17,933 bases of DNA from Ignavibacteria bacterium UBA6906 (GTDB lineage Bacteria > Bacteroidota > Ignavibacteria > UBA10030 > UBA6906). Location of the stretch: the NCBI GenBank assembly GCA_002451155.1, contig DKBG01000287.1, forward strand, positions 11,952-29,884, in the 5' to 3' direction. The notes beneath the pieces were generated by a model. It made no database searches. It had not been told where the DNA came from and saw nothing but the letters and a program-made list of their open reading frames with translations. Both the position numbers and the translations under genes were made by a program. Positions within the stretch are counted from its first letter, which is position 1. Each line of letters begins with the position of its first letter. Of the stretch, positions 1-6,453 are shown one piece after another.

Positions 1-98
1 CTCGCTGGATTTTGCAGGACTGGATTCAACTGAACATGGGTGCGCGGGGCGTGGAACGCGTCACGCCAGAGCGGCCCCCGGCAGAATCGGACCCCTGA
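1..98 (+). CDS. 3' end of an upstream gene, function unknown (partial)
   Basis: Frame 3 is open from the left edge and stops at TGA 96-98. It gives about 31 residues, beginning RWILQDWIQLNMGARG and ending AESDP. I prefer this frame because its composition looks protein-like, it ends 38 bp before the next start, and the next gene has its own Shine-Dalgarno site in that gap. Frame 2 is also open, to 118, but gives an Arg/Gly/Pro-rich string typical of a shadow. The tail is too short to assign a family. Its position suggests it is the preceding member of the sugar-use operon, which is inference. Confidence 0.4.
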   Translation, partial: RWILQDWIQLNMGARGVERVTPERPPAESDP

Positions 99-136
99 GA
101 CAGAACACACCTGAATGAATCGGGAGAGATGACATT

Positions 137-1744
137 ATGAAGACAATATATCTGGTCGCAAACGGCGACCTGCGGCCGGCGGCGAACCGGAAATGCGAAC
201 CGGCACAGGCGGAGATGGAAGCAAAGATCGTTGCAGCGGTCGAGTCGCTGGGCGGAACGGTGATCCGCGCGCATCCCTATGACGAGCGGAAAGGCCACGG
301 TTTCATCGACAGCCAGAAGTACGGCATCGAGGTGTTCCGCTCGATCCCTCCGAAGGCGCCCCTCATCGTCGCGGAGTCTGTCTGGCAGTATTCTCACCAC
401 ATCCTCCCGGGGCTATCGACACACCGGGGGCCGATCCTCACGCTGGCGAACTGGAGCGGGACGTGGCCGGGACTCGTCGGCCTGCTGAACCTGAACGGCT
501 GCCTGACGAAGGCCGGCATCTCCTACAGCAGTCTCTGGAGCGAGAATTTCGATGACCGCTTCTTCCTGAAGGGGCTAAAGCAATGGATGAAGAAGAGAAC
601 GGTGAAGCAGGACTCCCGTCATCTGGTCTCATATAAGAACGCGGGCGTTCCAGCGTCCGCGGAAAAGGCTGGCCGGCGTTTCGCGAATGAATTCCGTGAG
701 AACAAGGCAATTATGGGGGTGTTTGACGAAGGGTGCATGGGCATGTACAACGCCATCGTCCCGGACGAGCTCCTCCATCCGACGGGCATCTACAAGGAAC
801 GGCTCAGCCAGTCAACCCTGTTCGCGGCAATGCAGGCTGTATCGGACGACGAGGCGAGACGGGTGTATGACTGGGTCAGGGCGAAGGGGATGCGGTTCAC
901 CTACGGGCCGGACGAGACCACGGACCTTACGGAATCTCAGGTGCTCCAGCAATGCAGAATGTATATCGCCGCAGTGCGGCTGGCCGATGAGTTCGGGTGC
1001 GCAACGATCGGGATTCAGTACCAGCAGGGACTCAAAGACCTGACGGCGGCGTCAGACCTGGCCGAGGGCCTGCTGAACAACGTGGACCGGCCCCCGGTAT
1101 ACAGCGCTGACGGACGGGAACTCTTTCCCGGAGAGGCACTTCCACATTTCAATGAAGTGGACGAATGCGCCGGAGTGGACGCCCTTGTCACCTACCGGCT
1201 CTGGCGCCGGCTTGGCTTCCCGCCTGAGAACACCCTCCATGATGTCCGCTGGGGCCGGCACTACTCCGGCGACGGGGTGGACGATTTCGTCTGGGTCTTC
1301 GAGATTTCCGGCGCAGCTCCGCCCGCGCATTTTATCGATGGCTACGCAGGTGCTGTGGGTGAACGCCAGCCACCGATGTATTTCCGCCTCGGGGGAAGCA
1401 CGCTGAAGGGAATCAGCAAACCGGGTGACATCGTGTGGAGCAGAGTGTTCGTGGCGGGGGGACAGCTTCACTGCGATCTCGGCACCGGGAAAGTTGTAAA
1501 GCTCCCGACAGATGAAACCGAGGACCGGTGGAGACAGACGACTCCCCAGTGGCCGATCATGCATGCGGTTCTCCCCGGCATTTCCCGGGATCAGATGATG
1601 GCGCGGCACAAAGCCAATCACATCCAGGTTGTGTATGCGCCGGATTCCCGAACGGCCCGGACGGGGATGTTCGCAAAGGCCGCTGCGATGAAAGAGCTCG
1701 GACTGAAAGTCCACTTCTGCGGGATCGGAGGGGACGGCGAATGA
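137..1744 (+). CDS. L-fucose / D-arabinose isomerase-like sugar isomerase
   Basis: A 535-residue cytoplasmic protein with no signal peptide. It resembles the L-fucose isomerase fold family, which interconverts aldoses and ketoses (L-fucose/L-fuculose, D-arabinose/D-ribulose) with a divalent metal. Residues 339-371 carry the family's metal-site pattern: an Asn-Glu-Val-Asp-Glu segment (E340 or E343) and a His-Asp-Val-Arg segment (D369), matching the TEND and ADVR segments of E. coli FucI. A VFEISGAAP stretch (387-395) matches the FucI ISGSA strand. A His-rich RHKANHIQVV segment (490-499) probably gives the third metal ligand. Length is close to FucI (591) and AraA (about 500). GGGAGAG at 122-128 sits 8 nt before the ATG. 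The stop overlaps the next gene's ATG, so translation is probably coupled to the sugar-binding protein. The substrate cannot be told from sequence. The family is fairly sure, the exact isomerase uncertain. Confidence 0.8.
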   Translation: MKTIYLVANGDLRPAANRKCEPAQAEMEAKIVAAVESLGGTVIRAHPYDERKGHGFIDSQKYGIEVFRSIPPKAPLIVAESVWQYSHHILPGLSTHRGPILTLANWSGTWPGLVGLLNLNGCLTKAGISYSSLWSENFDDRFFLKGLKQWMKKRTVKQDSRHLVSYKNAGVPASAEKAGRRFANEFRENKAIMGVFDEGCMGMYNAIVPDELLHPTGIYKERLSQSTLFAAMQAVSDDEARRVYDWVRAKGMRFTYGPDETTDLTESQVLQQCRMYIAAVRLADEFGCATIGIQYQQGLKDLTAASDLAEGLLNNVDRPPVYSADGRELFPGEALPHFNEVDECAGVDALVTYRLWRRLGFPPENTLHDVRWGRHYSGDGVDDFVWVFEISGAAPPAHFIDGYAGAVGERQPPMYFRLGGSTLKGISKPGDIVWSRVFVAGGQLHCDLGTGKVVKLPTDETEDRWRQTTPQWPIMHAVLPGISRDQMMARHKANHIQVVYAPDSRTARTGMFAKAAAMKELGLKVHFCGIGGDGE

Positions 1745-2685
1745 CACGCATGAGACCTGCTCCCATTTTGCGGCACCTGTTCACCCTGTTGATAACGCTC
1801 CTGACAGCGGCCGGCGTTCAGGCGCAGAAGAGATGGACAATCGGCATGAGCCAGTGCAATCTCGGTGAACCATGGCGCGTCCAGATGAACGCCGACCTGG
1901 CGAACACAGCCCGCTCGCATCCGGAGCTCTCCATTGTCTTCAAGGACGCTCAGAACGATAACCTCCGACAGGTTGCTCATATCAATGAGCTCGTGCGGTC
2001 CGGCGTCAATCTGATTATCGTCTCGCCAAAAGAGGCGGCCCCCCTTACCAAACCCGTCAGAGATGCGTACGCAAAGGGAATTCCAGTCATCATCCTCGAC
2101 CGCCGCGTGCTCGGTTCAGACTATACCTGCTTTATCGGAGCGGATAACAAGAAGATCGGGCGCGCAGCCGGACGCTGGATCGCCGCGAGACTGGGCGGCA
2201 GGGGAAAGATCGTGGAACTCAAGGGACTCATGACGTCCACTCCGGGGCAGGATCGACACAGCGGGTTCCTCGAGGGGATCAAGGAAAGCTCCATCGAAGT
2301 GGTATTCGAGGCAGACATGAAATGGCTGGAGCCGAACGCCCGCAAGGAGATGGAATCCGCGCTGGCACGCTTTCAGACTATCGATCTTGTCTACGCACAC
2401 AATGACCCCGGAGCCCACGGAGCATATCTCGCGGCCCGCGCCGCCGGCAGGGAAAAGCAAATGCTGTTTGTCGGAATCGACGCGCTGCCGCAGGAAGGCC
2501 AGATGTATGTGAAGCAGGGAATCCTCGCCGCATCCTTCGAGTACCCGACCGGAGGCAGGGAGGCAATCGAAACCGCACTCGCCCTGCTGCGGGGGAAAAA
2601 GGTGCCGAAAGAGATCGTGCTTCCTTCCCGGGTCTACACCCTGGAGAATATCGATCGGGGCGGCGAGATACTCGGTAATCCGTGA
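1741..2685 (+). CDS. Periplasmic sugar-binding protein of an ABC transporter (RbsB-like)
   Basis: A 314-residue type I periplasmic binding protein of the ribose/xylose-binding (Peripla_BP_4) family. Residues 1-28 form a Sec signal peptide with probable cleavage after VQA. No lipobox cysteine is present, so the mature protein should be free in the periplasm. Recognisable family segments are the first strand (RWTIGMSQCNLGEPWR, 31-46), the LIIVSPKEAAPLTKPV segment, IPVIILDRRV, the IGADNKKIGRAAGRW helix, and VGIDALPQEGQMYVKQG near the C-terminus. The frame is open back to 1528, but the signal peptide and GGAGGGG at 1727-1733 (7 nt before ATG 1741) fix the start. It overlaps the isomerase stop as ATGA. 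No permease or ATPase follows it, so the partners must lie upstream of the window or elsewhere. The ligand is inferred to be a monosaccharide, perhaps the isomerase substrate. Confidence 0.85.
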   Translation: MTRMRPAPILRHLFTLLITLLTAAGVQAQKRWTIGMSQCNLGEPWRVQMNADLANTARSHPELSIVFKDAQNDNLRQVAHINELVRSGVNLIIVSPKEAAPLTKPVRDAYAKGIPVIILDRRVLGSDYTCFIGADNKKIGRAAGRWIAARLGGRGKIVELKGLMTSTPGQDRHSGFLEGIKESSIEVVFEADMKWLEPNARKEMESALARFQTIDLVYAHNDPGAHGAYLAARAAGREKQMLFVGIDALPQEGQMYVKQGILAASFEYPTGGREAIETALALLRGKKVPKEIVLPSRVYTLENIDRGGEILGNP

Positions 2686-2734
2686 CCGCGAAAAGATTTA
2701 ATCGAGATCTCCATCGTTCACCGAATATCACAAC

Positions 2735-2740
2735 AGGGAG
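2735..2740 (+). promoter_or_regulatory. Shine-Dalgarno site that sets the GH172 start
   Basis: AGGGAG lies 5 nt before ATG 2746. A GTG in the same frame at 2740 overlaps this site and so cannot use it. The ATG start also leaves a clean signal peptide. Confidence 0.6.
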
Positions 2741-2745
2741 TGACC

Positions 2746-3885
2746 ATGAGAACACTGTGCCTGGTAGTTACACTATTGATGATTGGAGCAACCATGAATG
2801 CGCAGCAGACATTCAACGGGCTCGGGATGGGCATGGGTACCCTCTCCCGCCTTTCCAAGGCGAAAACACGGTCGATCAGCCCGGAGAATTTCACCGGCGA
2901 GAAGGGAAAAGCCGGCATGGCAACAGAGGGGACCGGACAGGGCGCGGCAAAAGACCTGGGCCGTGGGTGGAAAGTCTCGCCGTCGGTAAAAATCAAGGCA
3001 GGCGAGACGTTTACGCTGGGAGAAATCTCGGGATCCGGCGCCATCCAGCAGATCTGGATGACCCCGACGGGCCACTGGCGGTACTTGATACTGAGGATTT
3101 ACTGGGATGGGGAGGAGACCCCTTCCGTCGAGGCTCCGGTTGGTGACTTCTTTGCCTGTGGCTGGGGGGAATATTCGCAGATCTCATCGCTCGCCGTGTG
3201 CGTGAATCCCGGGAGCGCCTTCAACTGCTACTGGGAGATGCCCTTTCGAAAGTCCTGCAGGATGACGGTTGAGAATATCGGGGAAGCTGACGCGACGCTC
3301 TACTATCAGATCAACTATACGCTAACCGATGTCGCCGCAGACGCGGCGTATTTCCATGCGCAATTCCGACGTGTCAATCCCCTCCCCTACAAGCAGGTCT
3401 ATACGCTTGTGGACGGCATTAAAGGATGGGGACACTACATCGGGACATACATGGCCTGGGGGGTAAACAACAACGGCTGGTGGGGGGAAGGCGAGATCAA
3501 GTTCTACATGGACGGCGACACGGAGTTTCCCACCGTGTGCGGAACAGGCACAGAGGATTATTTCTGCGGGTCTTACAATTTCGAGAACCAGAAGACGAAG
3601 CAATACCAGGAGTTTACCACTCCCTATTCTGGCCTCGCGCAGGTGATCCGTCCTGACGGCGTGTACAATTCGAATCAGCGCTTCGGCCTGTATCGATGGC
3701 ATATCATGGACCCGGTCCGGTTTGAAAAGGACCTGAAGGTGACGATCCAGGCGCTCGGCTGGCGGTCGGGCGGCCGGTATCTCCCCCTCCAGGACGATAT
3801 CGCGTCCGTGGCATTCTGGTACCAGACAGAACCTCACGCACCCTTCCCGAAACTGCCGGGCAAGGACTACCTGGAAGTGCGCTGA
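2746..3885 (+). CDS. Secreted glycoside hydrolase family 172 (DUF2961) furanosidase
   Basis: A 379-residue exported enzyme. Residues 1-19 form a signal peptide (cleavage near MNA/QQ). The body matches DUF2961, now GH172, which contains difructose dianhydride I synthase/hydrolase (alpha-D-fructofuranosidase) and exo-D-arabinofuranosidases. Visible family marks are GSGAIQQIWMT (97-106), LRIYWDGEETPSVEAPVGDFF (116-136) with its Trp-Asp pair, WWGEGEIKFYMDGD (245-258), and GTGTEDYFCGSYNF (266-279). The paired catalytic glutamates are expected in the last two motifs: E248 or E250, and E270. Length is typical of the single-domain members. It follows the binding protein by 60 bp, so a shared transcript with the isomerase is likely. 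Substrate is unknown. D-arabinofuranoside or D-fructofuranoside is the family-based expectation, and the nearby fucose/D-arabinose isomerase-like gene favours the former. Confidence 0.88.
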   Translation: MRTLCLVVTLLMIGATMNAQQTFNGLGMGMGTLSRLSKAKTRSISPENFTGEKGKAGMATEGTGQGAAKDLGRGWKVSPSVKIKAGETFTLGEISGSGAIQQIWMTPTGHWRYLILRIYWDGEETPSVEAPVGDFFACGWGEYSQISSLAVCVNPGSAFNCYWEMPFRKSCRMTVENIGEADATLYYQINYTLTDVAADAAYFHAQFRRVNPLPYKQVYTLVDGIKGWGHYIGTYMAWGVNNNGWWGEGEIKFYMDGDTEFPTVCGTGTEDYFCGSYNFENQKTKQYQEFTTPYSGLAQVIRPDGVYNSNQRFGLYRWHIMDPVRFEKDLKVTIQALGWRSGGRYLPLQDDIASVAFWYQTEPHAPFPKLPGKDYLEVR

Positions 3886-3917
3886 GCGAAAACAGAGTCG
3901 TTGAACATCCATTGCCG

Positions 3918-3942
3918 CCCCGGATGCACCCCGCATCCGGGG
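3918..3942 (+). terminator. Perfect 10-bp hairpin after GH172 (terminator-like, no U tract)
   Basis: CCCCGGATGC (3918-3927) pairs perfectly with GCATCCGGGG (3933-3942) around a 5-nt loop ACCCC. It lies 33 bp after the GH172 stop and 31 bp before the hydrolase ATG. The following bases are AAGGGCATGA with no T run, so it is not a classical intrinsic terminator. It could be a 3'-end stabilising stem, a Rho-dependent end, or a partial barrier inside the operon. Confidence 0.5.
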
Positions 3943-3973
3943 AAGGGCATGATACGAGGCGTTCCTGACCACC

Positions 3974-5206
3974 ATGCACCATCCTGATTACTCCTCGATC
4001 AGCCGGCGATTCCGGCGAACACTCGAATGGACGGATGACGCTCCCCTCGAGTTCCTTGAAGAAGGCGTCGATCTCTACAGCCTCTCCTACAGCTCTTCGA
4101 ACGCTCATTTTCTGCTCGGAGGAACTTCGTATCGATGCCTGTCTCACGAGATCACATTTGCCGGGACGCCGGAGAGCAGTGAACCCTCCGATCAGACAAT
4201 CGGGGAGAATATCCATTTCAGATACCCGCTCGTAGTTCATCACGCCCCGCGTCACCTCCGTGGACAGCAGAACCGCGTCCTTATCCTCTTCCATGGACTG
4301 AACGAACGATCGTTCACAAAATACGTCCCCTGGGCGTACCAGATCTGGCAGCATACCGGCATACCTGTCGTGCTCTTTCCTCTCACGTTCCACATCAATC
4401 GGGTGCTCCCGGCCTGGGGTCTCACGCAGCAGGAGAGCTATGCACGACGCGCTGCCATCCCTGACAATGAGAATGCCCATCACTTTAACGCGGTCATCAG
4501 CGACAGGATTGGGACTCACCCGGAACGGTTCTTCTGGGGGGCAGAGCAGTCCTACTGGGACATCGTCGACCTCGCGCGCACCATACGCCGCGGCCACCAT
4601 CCGCATTTCGCCGAAGGCACCCGGATTGACCTCCTCGGGTTCTCCGCGGGGGGATACATCCCCCTCGCCCTGCTGCTCGAGGACCCTGAAAACCTGTTTT
4701 CAGACAGCAGGGGGATTATCTTCGCTTCGGGCGCCTCGGTCCGGGACGTCAACCTCTCGTCCCACCTGATCGTCGATCATATGGCCGAAATCGCCCTGAT
4801 GAAGCTCTTCGTCAAATATCGTGAGCGATTGGCCTCCCCCAGGCTGAGACACTGGCTGGACCTTCATGGGGAAGGAACCTGGTTCAATGCGTTCTGCGGG
4901 CTGCTCCCGAACCGGACACGGCTCGAAGCCCGGCTCAGGGAGATCGCTCCACGCCTGCTCGGCGTCGCAAACACCAACGATCAGGTCATGCCCCCCGGGG
5001 CGATCATGAATGCCCTTCAAGGAATTCGCAGAGACACAGGCGTTCGAGTCGAAGAGCTGAACCTTGGAATCCATGAAAACCCGTTTGCGAGTCCGGACTA
5101 TAATGTCCGGGACAGGTCGCTGATGACGCAATTCCTCGATCTGGAGCGATACGGCGGGGAATTCAGACATTTCATCGAACTCACAGCTGCACATCTATCT
5201 CCCTGA
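3974..5206 (+). CDS. Alpha/beta-hydrolase fold protein, substrate unknown
   Basis: A 410-residue protein with an alpha/beta-hydrolase core and no signal peptide. The core begins near residue 101 with VLILFHGLNERS (HG at 107-108, oxyanion region). The nucleophile elbow is G-F-S-A-G with S224, and V-P-like elements follow. A candidate acid is D336 (ANTNDQVMP) and a candidate base is H367 (GIHENP), in the right order for a Ser-Asp-His triad. The N-terminal 95 residues are outside the hydrolase core and I do not recognise them. An aromatic stretch FFWGAEQSYWDIVDLARTI (186-204) may form part of a lid. The ATG lacks a well-placed Shine-Dalgarno site: GAGG at 3956-3959 is 14 nt away. An in-frame CTG at 3965 is 5 nt from it, so a slightly longer N-terminus is possible. 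It sits after the hairpin and may be a separate unit. Fold is fairly sure, reaction unknown. Confidence 0.7.
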   Translation: MHHPDYSSISRRFRRTLEWTDDAPLEFLEEGVDLYSLSYSSSNAHFLLGGTSYRCLSHEITFAGTPESSEPSDQTIGENIHFRYPLVVHHAPRHLRGQQNRVLILFHGLNERSFTKYVPWAYQIWQHTGIPVVLFPLTFHINRVLPAWGLTQQESYARRAAIPDNENAHHFNAVISDRIGTHPERFFWGAEQSYWDIVDLARTIRRGHHPHFAEGTRIDLLGFSAGGYIPLALLLEDPENLFSDSRGIIFASGASVRDVNLSSHLIVDHMAEIALMKLFVKYRERLASPRLRHWLDLHGEGTWFNAFCGLLPNRTRLEARLREIAPRLLGVANTNDQVMPPGAIMNALQGIRRDTGVRVEELNLGIHENPFASPDYNVRDRSLMTQFLDLERYGGEFRHFIELTAAHLSP

Positions 5207-5355
5207 CCGCGGCGGGGCACCGCATCCGGCACACATCGCTGGAATCAGCGTGCACCGGTTCGACTCTTGTCAGCGGATAGTCCCGTCGTTCCGTCTTCTC
5301 GCCAAATCCTGCAGCGCGACACAGACACCAACTGAGGAGTCGGAACCAGACTGAC

Positions 5356-6210
5356 ATGCCTGACGCACGCGCACACCAACGAAGAGTCCGACGTTCCCGC
5401 CGTCCCGGAACCCGGAGCGCCACGCTCGAGCCTCAGAGGATCAGGAGACAAATCCTCGACGGCCTGACGCGAGCGTTTGTCCGGGAGGGAGGTCGGACCA
5501 CCCCCGTGCCTGAGCGCAGGTTTCACAAGGATGAGGAGTACCTTGTGTACGGCGTGCCGACGCCGGAATTCAGGCACATCATGCGCTCGTTTCATTCACG
5601 CATTCTCAGCCTCTCGCTGCGGGATCGTCTGAGCCTGGCCCGTTCCCTTCTCGAGACGCACATCGGCGAGCCGGGGCATGCTGGAATCTATATTCTGGCA
5701 CTCTCCGCGGAAAGTCTTCAGCCACGGCATTTCGGAACCCTGGACCGGTGCGTCGAAAACTTCCGCAGCTGGTCTCAAGTCGACCATCTCGCGCTTGAAG
5801 TAATGCGCCATCTGCTCTGGAATTATCCCGGCGAGACACTTACCTTGCTGGAGTGCTGGAGCCGGTCTCCGCTTCGGTGGAAGAGGAGGGCGAGTGTTGT
5901 GACCTTTACACGGAAACTTGCAGAGAGCGGCCGATTTACAGGTCATGCACTCCGACTCTGCAAATCCCTCGCCCATGACACGGACGACCTGGTGCGCAAA
6001 GGTGTCGGATGGGCGCTGAAAGACGCAATGCGGTACGCTCCAGAGAAGGTTCTGCGATTGATCAAGGACCTCAGGCGGCAGAATGCCTCGTCAACAATCA
6101 TCCTGTATGCGCTGCGCGGACAGAGCGAGCAGATCCGCCGGGAGGTCCTGAGCGTGGGATGCTCCGATCGGCGCCCGACACGCAGGCGCCCGTACAGGAA
6201 AGGGACTTGA
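5356..6210 (+). CDS. AlkD-like DNA alkylation repair protein (HEAT-repeat glycosylase)
   Basis: A 284-residue, all-helical, basic protein of the DNA alkylation repair (AlkC/AlkD) family. These enzymes excise N3- and N7-alkylpurines without base flipping. The diagnostic residues occur in order and with spacing close to Bacillus cereus AlkD. W139 and D143 (SWSQVDH) match W109/D113, R178 (WKRRAS) matches R148, and W219 in RKGVGWALKDA matches W187. D-to-R spacing is 35 in both. The first 28 residues are an Arg-rich extension that may be poorly conserved, so the true start could be downstream. GAGGAG at 5334-5339 lies 16 nt before the ATG, longer than usual. A basic C-terminal tail (DRRPTRRRPYRKGT) follows the repeats. 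It starts a run of four closely packed genes. Function is well supported, the start less so. Confidence 0.85.
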   Translation: MPDARAHQRRVRRSRRPGTRSATLEPQRIRRQILDGLTRAFVREGGRTTPVPERRFHKDEEYLVYGVPTPEFRHIMRSFHSRILSLSLRDRLSLARSLLETHIGEPGHAGIYILALSAESLQPRHFGTLDRCVENFRSWSQVDHLALEVMRHLLWNYPGETLTLLECWSRSPLRWKRRASVVTFTRKLAESGRFTGHALRLCKSLAHDTDDLVRKGVGWALKDAMRYAPEKVLRLIKDLRRQNASSTIILYALRGQSEQIRREVLSVGCSDRRPTRRRPYRKGT

Positions 6211-6213
6211 GCG

Positions 6214-6453
6214 ATGATTGACCTGCGTGCTCAACTGCTCTCGATGCTGCCGCGTGCGTTTTCCAGAGGGGCGGAAAAGGAGTCCCGTCACTGGATGCTC
6301 GTCTGTTCTCGTTGCGGTCACCGGGAGACGGTTTGGAATTCGGGAGGAATCCGCTGGAAATCAAGCGGGGATGCAAGACGATTCAGGCGATGTGGGGCCT
6401 GCGGAGGAATCTGCTGGCACCGTCTTATCAGGGAGGAGCGAATGTCATCATGA
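6214..6453 (+). CDS. Small four-cysteine putative zinc-ribbon protein
   Basis: A 79-residue protein with two CxxC knuckles, C31/C34 (CSRCGHRE) and C60/C63 (CGACGG), about 26 residues apart. This is the arrangement of a single zinc ribbon. Between them lies VWNSGGIRWKSSG, and a WHRLIRE strand follows. I recall similar small uncharacterised proteins but no named function. It starts 3 nt after the AlkD-like stop and ends in an ATGA overlap with the next gene. Such tight packing supports a real gene and possible translational coupling. An internal Met at residue 11 is an alternative start. It might bind nucleic acid or serve as a metal or protein adaptor, but nothing in the sequence decides this. 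Confidence 0.65.
   Translation: MIDLRAQLLSMLPRAFSRGAEKESRHWMLVCSRCGHRETVWNSGGIRWKSSGDARRFRRCGACGGICWHRLIREERMSS

Noticed and set aside
1528..1740. 71-codon upstream extension of the sugar-binding protein frame
   Set aside because: It overlaps the isomerase coding sequence, lacks a ribosome binding site, and would bury the signal peptide. ATG 1741 has GGAGGGG 7 nt upstream.
6312..6449. Upstream extension of the GH42-like gene
   Set aside because: It overlaps the zinc protein gene and would put 46 residues ahead of a good signal peptide.
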